From Arsenophonus sp031446125 (GTDB lineage: Bacteria; Pseudomonadota; Gammaproteobacteria; Enterobacterales; Enterobacteriaceae): a stretch of 64,000 nt of DNA. Positions 9,484 through 19,738 of this stretch are shown one piece after another; the first letter of the stretch is position 1; each line of letters begins with the position of its first letter. The stretch is from assembly GCA_031446125.1 (NCBI GenBank), contig CP132909.1, positions 186,001 to 250,000 of the forward strand, given 5' to 3'. Below the pieces are notes generated by a model. The model was not told the origin of the DNA. It was given only the letters and a program-made list of their open reading frames with translations, and ran no database searches. The position numbers and the translations under genes were made by a program.

Positions 9484-10563
9484 TTATTGACGATATATTA
9501 ATAATAAAATACTAAATCCTAACAAAATTAAACTAGGTAATGTTGCCGCAATTAATGGAGATAAACCATAGACCAAACTTAAATTACCAAAACTATTATT
9601 TAAAAGATAAAAAATAAATCCACCTGAAATCCCAATTAATACTCTTCCTCCTATCGTTCTGACCTCACGTAGTGGACCAAAAATAAATGATAATGCTAGA
9701 AAAATCATACAAGCTACAGAAAGTGGTGATATTATTTTTTTCCACATACTTAATGTATATGCTGCAGCTTCTTGTTGGGTTTCTTTAAGATAATTAATAT
9801 ATTTATATAAATTACTTATGGTTAATGAATCGGGATTAAGAGAAACAATTTCTAATTTTTCTGGATTTAAATTTGTTTTCCATTCCATTAATAAATAGTG
9901 AAAACTTAGAATTTCTTTTTTGTTTTTGATGAATGCTTTATTGACTTCTATTAATTCCCATTGACCAGTACTATGGTTATAGTAACCTGAATTAGCAAAA
10001 ATAATTTCTTTTAATTTTTTTTCCGTGTCTAGTTTGTAAATAGAAATTTCTTTTATTTTATTTTTATTAATAATATGTTTAATATAAATAAAATTATTAC
10101 CATCTTTAGCCCATAATCCACGTTCTGTCATCATTAGCGATTTTCCAATAATTTTTTCAGTTCGATAATTACGAGCCCATTTTTCTGCAGAAGGTGCGAT
10201 CCATTCACCAATAATCATTGTTAGGATCATTAAAGGAACAGCGATCTTCATTACTGATATCCCAATTTGTAATCGAGAAAATCCTGCAGCTTGCATAACT
10301 ATTAGTTCACTACGTGAAGCTAGTGTTCCTAATGTAATTAATGTACCTAAAAGTGCTGCCATAGGAAAAAAGATTTCTATATCTTTTGGAATCGTTAATA
10401 AAGTAAAAATTCCTGCATTCCAAATTGTATAAGATCCATTTCCTACTTTTTTAAGTTGTTCTACAAACTTAATGATTCCTGATAATGAAATTAATACAAA
10501 AATTGTGATTAAAATTGATGAAGCAATAGTACGTCCGATATATTTATCTAAAATACTTAACAT
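9484..10563 (-). CDS. lptG: LPS export permease subunit LptG
   Basis: LptG and LptF form the inner-membrane core of the LptB2FGC transporter that extracts LPS for transport to the outer membrane. The 359 residues match E. coli LptG (360): N-terminal membrane helices, an early EQLKKVGNGSYT segment, a periplasmic beta-jellyroll-like middle (about residues 130-265) and three C-terminal helices. It starts two bases after the lptF stop, so the pair is one transcription unit. Retention implies that LPS is still made and exported. Confidence 0.95.
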   Translation of the reverse strand: MLSILDKYIGRTIASSILITIFVLISLSGIIKFVEQLKKVGNGSYTIWNAGIFTLLTIPKDIEIFFPMAALLGTLITLGTLASRSELIVMQAAGFSRLQIGISVMKIAVPLMILTMIIGEWIAPSAEKWARNYRTEKIIGKSLMMTERGLWAKDGNNFIYIKHIINKNKIKEISIYKLDTEKKLKEIIFANSGYYNHSTGQWELIEVNKAFIKNKKEILSFHYLLMEWKTNLNPEKLEIVSLNPDSLTISNLYKYINYLKETQQEAAAYTLSMWKKIISPLSVACMIFLALSFIFGPLREVRTIGGRVLIGISGGFIFYLLNNSFGNLSLVYGLSPLIAATLPSLILLGFSILLLIYRQ

Positions 10564-10565
10564 TA

Positions 10566-11663
10566 TTATGTATTTCCTCTAGAAAATTTGGATCGCATTC
10601 GACGTATAGTAGATATATCCCAAATATTTAATATAATTGCTAATGTTAAAAAAGAAAAATTAACTAACCATAGAGCTATTTTTGGATCTATTTCTCCTTT
10701 TTTTGCACTAGCATGTAATGTGCTTTGTAATAGAAAAAACAAGAGATACAGTAACATCGCCGGTAATATACTTAAAAGTTTACCTTGTCTTGGATTAACT
10801 TCACTTAATGGAATAACTATTAAATTCATAATAAGAATAGAAAAAACTAAAGTTAAACGCCAATGAAATTCAGCTTGTGATTTAATATCTTTACTATTCC
10901 ATAATTGTAACATATTTTTTTGTTCAATATTTTTATTTGTAATTTTTGTTTTCTGAGTATCAATAATTGCTTTATATTTTTCAAAATCAGTTATTTTAAA
11001 ATCACGTAGTATAGCTGTGCCTTCATAACGTGTTCCTTTATTTAGTAAAAAAATTTTGTTTCCCTTTTCATCTTCATTGATATGTCCACTTTCTGCAATT
11101 ACTACAGAAGGGCGTTTTTTATTGATTGGTCGTAATTGTGCTATGAAAATATGACTGAAATTTTTTCCTTTGATATCATTAATGTAAATCACAAGATTTT
11201 GATCTTTCGTTGTTTTGAATTGTCCTTCTGCCATGGTTGTTAAATTAGGATTTAATTTAGAATTAGATATTGCTTTTTCTTGATATTGTACTGACCATGG
11301 TAGCATCCAATTTACATTTATTATTGCAATTAAAGTAGTAAATAATGTTAAAATTACAGCAGCGATTATTAATACTTTTTTGCCTAAACCACAAGCATGC
11401 ATAACAATAATTTCATTGTCAAAATATAATTTACTATATGTTATTAACAATCCTAAAAATAAGCTTAATGGTAAAATTAATTGGGCCATTTCTGGAATGC
11501 CTAGACCCAGAAGAGGAAAGATTAAATTTAAAGAAATATTACCCTGAACTGCCGAACTTAAGATGCTAATTGTTTTTTGGCTAAAAAAAATAAAAATCAA
11601 AATAAAAATTATTGCAAGCTGTTTTTTTAGTGTTTCTTTTACTAAGTATAGGATGATAATCAA
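10566..11663 (-). CDS. lptF: LPS export permease subunit LptF
   Basis: LptF is the partner of LptG in the LPS transporter. The 365 residues begin MIIILYLVKETLKKQL, matching the E. coli start, with N-terminal membrane helices, the GIPEMAQLILPLSLFLG segment, a periplasmic middle domain and a C-terminal bundle beginning near VNPRQGKLLSILPAMLLYLL. It is divergent from pepA across a 289-base spacer, the same arrangement as in E. coli, and is the first gene of the lptF-lptG unit. Confidence 0.95.
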   Translation of the reverse strand: MIIILYLVKETLKKQLAIIFILIFIFFSQKTISILSSAVQGNISLNLIFPLLGLGIPEMAQLILPLSLFLGLLITYSKLYFDNEIIVMHACGLGKKVLIIAAVILTLFTTLIAIINVNWMLPWSVQYQEKAISNSKLNPNLTTMAEGQFKTTKDQNLVIYINDIKGKNFSHIFIAQLRPINKKRPSVVIAESGHINEDEKGNKIFLLNKGTRYEGTAILRDFKITDFEKYKAIIDTQKTKITNKNIEQKNMLQLWNSKDIKSQAEFHWRLTLVFSILIMNLIVIPLSEVNPRQGKLLSILPAMLLYLLFFLLQSTLHASAKKGEIDPKIALWLVNFSFLTLAIILNIWDISTIRRMRSKFSRGNT

Positions 11664-11952
11664 ATTAATTAAACCTGTAAAAACTTTTTTTCTAAAAATT
11701 ATTATTTTTTATTAATAAATTAATTATAGTATCTTTATGATTAATTTAAAAAATATTTAAATATATGATTTTAAATATATGATTTTAAATCAATAAATAT
11801 TTGCATATTAAAAATATTCTAAAAAAATATTTTTTGATTCATATAATGTTTTTTGTTATTTTAACATAAAGAAAATATTTTATTAGTAAAATTATATTTT
11901 TTGTTAATTTTAGTGATATTATTAATATTTGTTTTGTGATATTGGAGAAAAT

Positions 11953-13452
11953 ATGGATTTTAGTATAAAAAGTGATAATACAGTAAAAAATAATGTTGAT
12001 TGTATTGTTTTAGGTATATTTGAATCTTATCAGTTATCTAAAACAGCAAATGAATTTGATAATATTAGTGGTAAGTATATCAGTACTTTAGTAAAACGAG
12101 AAAAAGTAGAAGGAAAAATTGGGCAAAGATTATTACTGCATAATGTGCCTAATATATCGTATGCACGTGTTTTGTTGGTCGGGTGTGGTAAAGTAAATAA
12201 AATAAATGAATTAGAATATAAAAAAATTATTAAAAAAACTATTTATGCTTTAAATAAAACTGGAACAATAAAAGCCATTCTGTTTTTAATGGATTTATAT
12301 ATAAAAAATCAAAATACTTATTGGAAAATTCGAAAAGCAGTAGAAATAATAAAAGAAACAATATATACATTTGATCAATTTAAAAAAAATAAAAATCATT
12401 TAAAACTTTTATTGAGTGAAATTGTTTTTTATATTTCGAAAATTAGTGATTTGCCTGATGGAGAACTTGCTATTCAACATGGACTCGCTTTATCAAATGG
12501 AATAGAATCAACAAAAAATTTAGCAAATATGCCACCAAATATTTGTAATCCAGCTTATTTAACTGCTCAAGCTTATAAGTTAGTTGATACTTGTGAAAAT
12601 CTGAGTATTCAAGTCATTGATGAAGAAGAAATGAAAAATTTATTAATGAATGCTTATTTAGCTGTTGGAAAAGGTGCCAAAAATAAATCATTTATGTCAG
12701 TAATAAAATATAAGGGTAGTGAAGATATAAGAAAAAAATTTATAGTATTCATTGGTAAAGGATTAACGTTTGATTCAGGTGGGCTTTCAATTAAACCTTC
12801 TGATCGTATGGACGAAATGAAATATGATATGGCTGGAGCAGCCACTGTTTATGGTTTAATGCGTTTTGTTAGCATATTAAAATTACCTATTAATGTGATA
12901 GGAGTTCTAGCCTGTTCTGAAAATATGTTAAGTGGTGAATCATATCGACCTGGAGATATATTAACTAGTATGTCAGGTAAAACAATAGAAGTAATTAATA
13001 CTGATGCTGAAGGAAGATTAGTTTTATGTGATGTATTAACATATGTAGAACGTTTTGATCCTGATGTTGTCATTGATGTTGCAACTTTAACTGGAGCCTG
13101 TGTGATTGCATTGGGTAATCATTATAATGGTTTAATGTCAAATGATAATCTTTTAGCAGATGAATTGCTTAATGCAGCTAAACAATCAGGTGATAAAACT
13201 TGGCGTTTACCTTTATCGTCAGAATTTTTTGAACAATTAGAATCAAATTTTGCTGATCTAGCTAATGTTGGAAATCGTTCAGGTGGTGCAATTACCGCAG
13301 GTTGTTTTTTAGAGTGTTTTGCCAATAAATATCGGTGGGCACATTTAGATATAGCAGGTACAGCTTGGAACTCTGGTAAAAGAAAAGGAGCTACTGGTCG
13401 TCCTTTAACATTACTTGCTCAATTTTTATTAAATCGTACTCATATTAATTAA
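11953..13452 (+). CDS. pepA: Cytosol (leucyl) aminopeptidase PepA
   Basis: PepA is a hexameric dimetal M17 aminopeptidase that removes N-terminal residues from peptides. In E. coli it also acts as a DNA-binding accessory protein (Xer recombination at cer, carAB control). The 499-residue form starts MDFSIKSDN like E. coli MEFSVKS. The ATG at 11953 has GGAG at 11944-11947 just upstream, so the frame beginning at 11929 is too long. The M17 core is intact: GKGLTFDSGG, MKYDMAGAATV, the NTDAEGRLVL signature and the C-terminal GTAW. holC, normally next, is missing. Confidence 0.96.
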   Translation: MDFSIKSDNTVKNNVDCIVLGIFESYQLSKTANEFDNISGKYISTLVKREKVEGKIGQRLLLHNVPNISYARVLLVGCGKVNKINELEYKKIIKKTIYALNKTGTIKAILFLMDLYIKNQNTYWKIRKAVEIIKETIYTFDQFKKNKNHLKLLLSEIVFYISKISDLPDGELAIQHGLALSNGIESTKNLANMPPNICNPAYLTAQAYKLVDTCENLSIQVIDEEEMKNLLMNAYLAVGKGAKNKSFMSVIKYKGSEDIRKKFIVFIGKGLTFDSGGLSIKPSDRMDEMKYDMAGAATVYGLMRFVSILKLPINVIGVLACSENMLSGESYRPGDILTSMSGKTIEVINTDAEGRLVLCDVLTYVERFDPDVVIDVATLTGACVIALGNHYNGLMSNDNLLADELLNAAKQSGDKTWRLPLSSEFFEQLESNFADLANVGNRSGGAITAGCFLECFANKYRWAHLDIAGTAWNSGKRKGATGRPLTLLAQFLLNRTHIN

Positions 13453-13991
13453 TCTGAATATACTGTATTAATATTTAAAATAAATAAAATAAATTAAATG
13501 TTAATTTTTAAAAAAATTAATTTTAATAATTATTATAAATAACTAATTTTTTTTAGTATAAATTAACAAATAAAAAATATATCTTTAAAATTATAGGTTA
13601 TTTTTTAAATATCATAAAGTCAGTTGGTAAATATATTTTTTTACTTTTTTAAGATAAAAAACAAAATTTAAAAAAAATATTTCAATAAAAAAAATTCATT
13701 AATTTATTTTATAAAAAATAGTTAATAGTATTTTTAATCTTATAGTGTTCCTTTTTTATAAACTAGTTTAGGCAGAAACCTTTTTTGTTCATTCGGTGAA
13801 GTTAAATACATTTAATTTTTGTTAATTTTTATAGTTTATTTTTAATATTTCATTTTCATAAAATATTTTTATTTTTTAAAGCAAGATTTTTTAATGATTA
13901 TTTAAAAAACGATATACATATGATCTTTGAATAAATTTTAATTTACAATGATAGTAACATTAATAAAAACTAATATAGAATAAAAAATAAA
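13453..13991. other. A/T-rich spacer between pepA and valS (holC missing)
   Basis: About 540 bases without a supported gene. E. coli has holC (DNA polymerase III chi subunit) here; I see no remnant. The valS promoter probably lies near the right end, but consensus-like boxes are too common in this sequence to single one out. Confidence 0.6.
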
Positions 13992-16895
13992 ATGACAGAA
14001 AAAACAGAAAAAACTGAAAATATAATTTCATCTAAATTATTACTTGATAAAATTTATAATCCCTCAGTAATTGAGCAATCTATATATGCATTTTGGGAAA
14101 ATAATGGTTATTTTAAACCTAAAAATAATAAAAAAAATAATTTTTGTATTGTTATACCCCCGCCTAATATTACAGGTAATTTACATATGGGTCATGCTTT
14201 TCAACAAACCATTATGGACATATTAATTCGTTATAATAGGATGCAGGGGAAAAATACATTATGGCAAAGCGGTACAGATCATGCTGGTATTGCTACTCAA
14301 ATGGTTGTTGAACGTAAAATTTTTATCGAAGAAAATAAAACAAAATATGATTATGGAAGAGAAAAATTTATTGAAAAAATTTGGCAATGGAAAGCAGAAT
14401 ATGGAAATAATATTTCTCAACAAATGCGGCGTCTTGGAAATTCTGTAGATTGGGAACGTGAACGCTTTACTATGGATGTAGGGTTGTCTAAAGCCGTTCA
14501 AGAGACATTTATACGTCTTTATCAAGATAATCTTATATATCGTGGTAAACGTTTAGTGAATTGGGATCCTAAACTACATACAGCAATTTCAGATTTAGAA
14601 GTTGAAAATCGAGAAGTAAATGGTTTTGTATGGTATTTACGTTATCCACTGGCCGATGGAGAAAAAACTTTAGAAGGTAAAACATATGTTGTTGTTGCTA
14701 CTGAAAGGCCGGAAACAATACTGAGTGATACCGGAGTTGTTGTTAATCCATCAAATCCAATTTATAATGATTTAATTGGAAAAAAGATTTTATTGCCTCT
14801 AGTTAATCGTCGTATTCCTATTATTGGTGATAAACATGTTAATATAAAAAAAGGTGAATGTGCAAAAATATCACCGGCACATGATTTTTATGAATATGAA
14901 GTTGGACAACGTCATAAATTACCAATGATTAATATTTTTGATATCAATGCACATATTCGTGAAAAAGCAGAAATATTTGATAGTAAAGGTAATCATAGTA
15001 ATTTTTATTCGTCTTTTATTCCTGTTGCTTATCGTGGAATGGAAAGATTTGTTGCCAGAAAAGCAATTATTAATGAATTAGAAAAGTTAGGATTATTAGT
15101 TTTTATAGAACCTCAAAAAATCAATCTTCCTTATAGTGAACGTGGAAATGTAGTTATTGAGCCCATGTTAACTAATCAATGGTATGTAAGCACTCGTTCA
15201 TTAGCAGAAGAAGCTATTATTGCTGTGAAAGACGGACGCATTAAATTTATACCTCAACAATATGAAAACATGTATTTTTCTTGGATGAAAAATATTAAAG
15301 ATTGGTGTATTTCACGGCAATTATGGTGGGGACATAGGATACCAGCTTGGTATGATAATAATGATAAAGTATATGTTGGATATAATGAAAAAACTGTTCG
15401 TTTAGAAAATAATCTTGCTGATGATGTTATTTTATATCAAGATGAAGATGTATTAGATACCTGGTTTTCATCTGCTCTTTGGAGTTTTTCAACATTAGGT
15501 TGGCCAGAAAAGAGTGATATGTTAAAAATTTTTCATCCAACTAATGTATTAGTGACTGGTTTTGATATTATTTTTTTTTGGATAGCTCGTATGATTATGT
15601 TAACTATGTATTTTATTAAGGATGAAAATGGTCGAGGACAAATTCCTTTTAAAATAGTTTATATAACAGGGCTTATACGTGATGAAGAGGGACAAAAAAT
15701 GTCAAAATCTAAAGGAAATGTTATTGATCCTTTAGATTTAATTGATGGAATTTCTTTAGATAAGTTACTTTTGAAACGTACTGCAAATATGTTGCAACCA
15801 AAGTTAGCTAAAAAAATTATTAGTCGGACTAAAAAAGAATATCCTCAAGGAATTGAGGCACACGGCACAGATGCATTGCGTTTTACATTGGCTTCTTTGG
15901 CTTCAACTGGAAGAGATATTAATTGGAATATAAAACGACTTACTGGATATCGTAATTTTTGTAATAAACTTTGGAATGTCAGTCGTTATGTATTAATTAA
16001 TACTAAAGGAAAAGATTATGGTAAATATAGTAGTGAAAAAATGTTTTTTTCTCTTTCTGATCGTTGGATTAGAACAATATTTAATAAAATGATTAAATCA
16101 TACCGTGAAGCTTTAGATAATTATCGGTTTGATATTGCTGCAAATATTATTTATGAATTTATATGGCATCAATTTTGTGATTGGTATGTAGAATTTTCTA
16201 AATTCATTATTAATCATAGTAATAATGAAGTCATTCGTTTTTCTACACGTTATACATTACTTGAAATACTAGAAGGCTTATTACGTTTATCTCATCCTAT
16301 TATTCCATTTATTACGGAAACCATTTGGCAAAAAATTAAATTACTAAAAGATTTTAATAAAAATTCGATTATGTTGGAATCTTTTCCTATTTTTGAACCA
16401 TCAAAAATTGATGAAGAAGCATCTTATAATATTGAATATATAAAAAAAATAATTATATCCATACGTAATCTTCGAAAAGAAGTGAATATTTCTCCTAGTC
16501 AGTCATTAGAAGTCTTTTTAAGTTGTACAAATAATGTTATTAGAAAAAAAGTTGAAGAAAATTTAGATGTTATTCAAGGAGTTTTGAAACATACTTCTAT
16601 ACATCTTGTTAATAAAGTAAAAGAAAGATCATTTTCTATAACTCAATTAGTAAATGGAACTGAAATATTAATTTCAATAGATAATGTGCTTGATAAAAAT
16701 AAAGAATTATCCCGTTTAAATAAAAAAATAGAAAAACTAACACAAGAAATTTCAATTCTTAAAGCTAAATTAGCTAATAAAATGTTTCTTCAGCGAGCAC
16801 CTTCTGATATTATTGCAAAAGAGCGTGGACGATTGAGAATCAATTTAGAAATAAAAAAAGAATTAACAGTTCAAAAATTAAAGTTTGATAAATAA
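13992..16895 (+). CDS. valS: Valyl-tRNA synthetase with altered editing site
   Basis: ValRS charges tRNA-Val. The 967 residues include the HIGH motif as HMGHA, the KMSKS motif as KMSKSKGN, the anticodon-binding domain and the C-terminal coiled coil that clamps the tRNA. The N-terminus is 16 residues longer than in E. coli (951); ATG 13992 is the only good start. The CP1 proofreading domain is present, but its conserved TTRPET motif reads TERPET (Glu at residue 238, E. coli T222). The lysine/threonine loop reads KGECAKISPAHDF, with one residue missing and Thr to Ser, and E. coli D286 is Glu. Charging should be normal; clearance of misactivated threonine may be impaired. Confidence 0.96.
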   Translation: MTEKTEKTENIISSKLLLDKIYNPSVIEQSIYAFWENNGYFKPKNNKKNNFCIVIPPPNITGNLHMGHAFQQTIMDILIRYNRMQGKNTLWQSGTDHAGIATQMVVERKIFIEENKTKYDYGREKFIEKIWQWKAEYGNNISQQMRRLGNSVDWERERFTMDVGLSKAVQETFIRLYQDNLIYRGKRLVNWDPKLHTAISDLEVENREVNGFVWYLRYPLADGEKTLEGKTYVVVATERPETILSDTGVVVNPSNPIYNDLIGKKILLPLVNRRIPIIGDKHVNIKKGECAKISPAHDFYEYEVGQRHKLPMINIFDINAHIREKAEIFDSKGNHSNFYSSFIPVAYRGMERFVARKAIINELEKLGLLVFIEPQKINLPYSERGNVVIEPMLTNQWYVSTRSLAEEAIIAVKDGRIKFIPQQYENMYFSWMKNIKDWCISRQLWWGHRIPAWYDNNDKVYVGYNEKTVRLENNLADDVILYQDEDVLDTWFSSALWSFSTLGWPEKSDMLKIFHPTNVLVTGFDIIFFWIARMIMLTMYFIKDENGRGQIPFKIVYITGLIRDEEGQKMSKSKGNVIDPLDLIDGISLDKLLLKRTANMLQPKLAKKIISRTKKEYPQGIEAHGTDALRFTLASLASTGRDINWNIKRLTGYRNFCNKLWNVSRYVLINTKGKDYGKYSSEKMFFSLSDRWIRTIFNKMIKSYREALDNYRFDIAANIIYEFIWHQFCDWYVEFSKFIINHSNNEVIRFSTRYTLLEILEGLLRLSHPIIPFITETIWQKIKLLKDFNKNSIMLESFPIFEPSKIDEEASYNIEYIKKIIISIRNLRKEVNISPSQSLEVFLSCTNNVIRKKVEENLDVIQGVLKHTSIHLVNKVKERSFSITQLVNGTEILISIDNVLDKNKELSRLNKKIEKLTQEISILKAKLANKMFLQRAPSDIIAKERGRLRINLEIKKELTVQKLKFDK

Positions 16896-17551
16896 AAAAC
16901 AGAATTTTTTTTAATTTTTATATTTTTTATTTTTAAAATTTTAATTATTTTTAAGTAATCTCAGATTAAAATATATAATTATAAATAATTAAGAAAAATT
17001 TATTAAAATAAAAAAAGTTTTAAATAAAAATATTATAAATATTTAATTTTAATAAAAACTATTTTTTATAAAAAAGTTTTTTTATAAAATAAATCAAGTT
17101 ATATAAAATATTTTATATTCTGTTTTTTGATTATTGTTTTATTTTAAATATTAAAAATATTCTTATTTTTTATTTTAAAATTGTTAAAAAATAAGTAATT
17201 TTTATTTTTAGCAAAAAGATTAAAAACAATATATTTTGAAGTATAAAAATCTATTTTAAAAATCTAATAAATAGTTTTTATAAATTTGAGTATTTTTTTA
17301 AAATTATATAATTATTTTAAAATTTATACTATTAATCTTTTTCATTCATTTCTATAGATTTTTACAAACGTCATTTAAAACAGAATAATATAGAAAGATA
17401 ATATTTAATATATTTTTCATAAAGTTTCTTTTTTTAAAAAAATATATAAGTAATTAAACTTTTTTCAAAAAAATTTCATATTTTTTTAATACTTGCAAGA
17501 TATTCATTTGAGTATGAAAAATAATATTTTCAAAATAATGTTATTAAAGAA
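16896..17551. other. A/T-rich spacer between convergent valS and hspQ
   Basis: About 650 bases, nearly pure A/T with many homopolymer runs. I find no ORF above noise, no RNA gene and no clear terminator. It joins two blocks that are distant in E. coli. Confidence 0.6.
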
Positions 17552-17869
17552 TTAATTACGTAATTGTGGATCTTGTAGTTGAGTTTTAATATATTTGGAC
17601 AAGTCGTCTAAAGACGAGTTGTCTTGGTTTTCATCAGAGTTTTCATATGTAATTTGAGCTTCAGCTAAATAAGTATGAATATGTTCACCATTATTATCTT
17701 CCATAATTACATAATACCATGGAGCTGCTAATAAAGTCGTATGATGTTTAATATCTTTATTTTTAAATTTATTTAGACAATATTCCGCATCAATGTCTAC
17801 TATAACACCAAGATAACCTAAAAGTTGATGTCTAATTTTTTGTCCAATATTAAATTTACTGTTGTTCAT
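17552..17869 (-). CDS. hspQ: Heat shock protein HspQ
   Basis: HspQ is a small hemimethylated-DNA-binding-like protein that, in enterics, acts as a specificity-enhancing adaptor for Lon protease. Starting at MNNSKFNIGQ the product is 105 residues, the E. coli length, with conserved GQKIRHQLLGYLGVIVDID, APWYYVIMEDNN, HTYLAEAQ and the LQDPQLRN end. A longer frame from 17899 adds ten residues without family support. No good ribosome-binding site is visible. Persistence of this adaptor in a reduced genome suggests quality-control proteolysis still matters. Confidence 0.93.
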   Translation of the reverse strand: MNNSKFNIGQKIRHQLLGYLGVIVDIDAEYCLNKFKNKDIKHHTTLLAAPWYYVIMEDNNGEHIHTYLAEAQITYENSDENQDNSSLDDLSKYIKTQLQDPQLRN

Positions 17870-17912
17870 CATAGTAGATACTTTTTTAAAAATTATCATT
17901 TTTTAATATATT

Positions 17913-17942
17913 TATTATATAGTTCAAAACATAAATTTCAAG
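17913..17942 (-). promoter_or_regulatory. Candidate promoter upstream of hspQ
   Basis: On the minus strand, CTTGAAA (17942-17936) is followed, 16 bases after TTGAAA, by TATAAT. This is a plausible sigma-70 promoter. CTTGAAA is also the sigma-32 -35 element, but the matching CCCCAT -10 box is absent, so a heat-shock role is only a possibility. Confidence 0.4.
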
Positions 17943-18151
17943 GAGTTTATATTTTCTATATAAAATATAATTATTTAAATAAAATTATTATCTATTTATG
18001 ATAATTATTTGAACTTAAAATATAGAAAATTACAAAACAGATTTTTTAAAAAATTTTTTTTGCAATGATTTTTGATTTTTAATGAGTAATAGTGATATGT
18101 TATTAATTTAAAAATTAATTAAATTTAGATTAAAAAATTGCTTTTTGTATT

Positions 18152-18481
18152 TTAGATACATTTTATAGGTTTAGGTAAACCTGCAAGTTTTGTTGCTTGT
18201 TTAGCTGGTCCCATGGGAAAAAGATTGTAAAGATAGCAGCTATTACCTAAAGCTTCACCATATTGTTTGCTAACTGCTTTTGTTAACATTCTCATACTTG
18301 GTGATGTATTAAATTTTAAATAAAATTTGCGAATAAATAAAATAATTTTCCAATGTTGTTCTGTTAATATAATATTTTCATGCTTAGCTAATAAATATAC
18401 CATGGATTTTTTCCATTCTTTACTATTTTTTAGATAACCATGATGATCAGTTTCAATTATACGATTTTCAAATATAAACAT
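18152..18481 (-). CDS. tusE: Sulfur relay protein TusE
   Basis: TusE accepts persulfide sulfur from TusBCD and passes it to MnmA for 2-thiolation of U34 in Glu, Gln and Lys tRNAs. The 109 residues match E. coli TusE in length and along the whole sequence, from MFIFENRIIETD to GPAKQATKLAGLPKPIKCI. The sulfur-carrying cysteine is conserved as the second-last residue. It depends on IscS, which is present at 39289. It is near hspQ and tRNA-Ser(UGA), as in the E. coli 22-minute region. Confidence 0.95.
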   Translation of the reverse strand: MFIFENRIIETDHHGYLKNSKEWKKSMVYLLAKHENIILTEQHWKIILFIRKFYLKFNTSPSMRMLTKAVSKQYGEALGNSCYLYNLFPMGPAKQATKLAGLPKPIKCI

Positions 18482-18611
18482 AAAATGTTTTTCTCTGTAA
18501 AATAAAATAATATTTTATAAAATTTTGTTTTTTATTCAAGTATATTGTGTTAATAATATATACTACTAAAATAATATAAATATTAAAAAATATTTAAAAT
18601 ATATATTTTAT

Positions 18612-18701
18612 GGAGGGGTGGCCGAGTGGTTTAAGGCAGTGGTCTTGAAAACCATCGATGGGGTAAAAATCCATCCGAGAGTTCGAATCTCTCTCCCTCC
18701 G
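18612..18701 (+). tRNA. serT: tRNA-Ser(UGA), CCA not encoded
   Basis: A 90-base class II tRNA. The acceptor stem GGAGGGG pairs with TCCCTCC (last pair G-U). Anticodon loop CTTGAAA gives anticodon TGA. The variable arm is long, as in Ser tRNAs, and the T-arm GAGAG-TTCGAAT-CTCTC is perfect. Discriminator G is at 18701. The next three bases are TCA instead of the CCA encoded in E. coli serT, so the mature 3' end must be added by tRNA nucleotidyltransferase. Confidence 0.95.
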
Positions 18702-18969
18702 TCATTTTAATAGTAAAAGATATTATTAATTTAGAGATTAAATTACAATATAAAAAATGTGCAGATTTTGAAAGATTAAATATCTTATTTTTTTATGAAA
18801 AGTATTTTAAATAACATAGATTATTAAATATAAAAATTGAGAATTAAAAGAAAAGAATTATGAGTTATATTTTTTAAATTAGATTATACGGTTATGTATT
18901 TTTTATCTTACAAAGGTTTTTTATTGATTTAATATTTAAATAAGTAAACAAGAAAACATGAAAAAAATT

Positions 18970-19045
18970 TGGCTCCTCCAACTGGATTCGAACCAGTGAC
19001 ACGCGGATTAACAGTCCGCTGTTCTACCAACTGAACTATGGAGGA
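18970..19045 (-). tRNA. asnT: tRNA-Asn(GUU)
   Basis: On the minus strand a 76-base cloverleaf: acceptor TCCTCCA pairs with TGGAGGA, D-arm AGTTCAGTTGGTAGA, anticodon loop CTGTTAA (anticodon GTT), T-arm CTGG-TTCGAAT-CCAG and an encoded CCA. It closely resembles E. coli asnT. The neighbouring tRNA-Ser does not encode CCA, so encoding is mixed in this genome. Confidence 0.96.
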
Positions 19046-19738
19046 ATTTAATTTGCAATGCCATAAAATTAAAACAATTGTAAATATGTCATCATCTATT
19101 GTCAATAAAAAGTATGTTTTTTTTGTTATCTTAAATGATATTATGTCTAAAATATTTTTATAAAGATTAATTTTTTATTTAATTGTGATGATTTGATGAG
19201 ATTTATAATTTATTTTTATTTTGCCAAGAATATGATAAAATTGTATTTTGTTTTTGTAAAAATTTTATATAGTATCAATGATATTTTTGTTTTTTTTATA
19301 AAAACTTTGATTTTTTGTATTAGTATTTTTAAGAATATATCAAGTTTATTTATAAAATAGTAATTTAAATAAATATATTAAATTAAATATTTTTTTAGAT
19401 AATTTTTCTAAATCAAAAAATTATTATGATAAATATTTAAAGAATTTTTGTTTAAATATTTTTTTTTGAATCAGAAAGCATTTTTTTTTAAAAAAATTAA
19501 AACAAAGAGTATAAAACTATTGATATTATATACTATTCGTGCGTTAATAAAAAGAAGTCTAATAAACAATATATTTGATGATAAATATTTTAATTTATAT
19601 TTTACAAAAAATTATATTTTTTATATTTTTATTGTGATTTTAATTAAAGTACTTTCATATTAAATACTATCAATATAGGCTTATTTATAACCAGCTAAAA
19701 GCGGAAAAATGTTTATTTGTTATAATAGGAAAAGGCAC
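19046..19738. other. A/T-rich spacer and csp leader
   Basis: About 690 bases without a supported gene. An open frame at 19448-19663 encodes a lysine/isoleucine/phenylalanine-rich string typical of random A/T DNA and is not accepted. The last 100 or so bases should hold the cold-shock gene's promoter and leader. Confidence 0.55.

Noticed and set aside
11755..11790. Two copies of a 14-base AAATATATGATTTT unit before pepA
   Set aside because: Low-complexity A/T repeat; no match to an ARG box or other known operator.
19448..19663. 71-codon open frame upstream of the cold-shock gene
   Set aside because: Product is a random-looking Lys/Ile/Phe/Asn string, with no ribosome-binding site and no family resemblance; expected by chance in A/T DNA.
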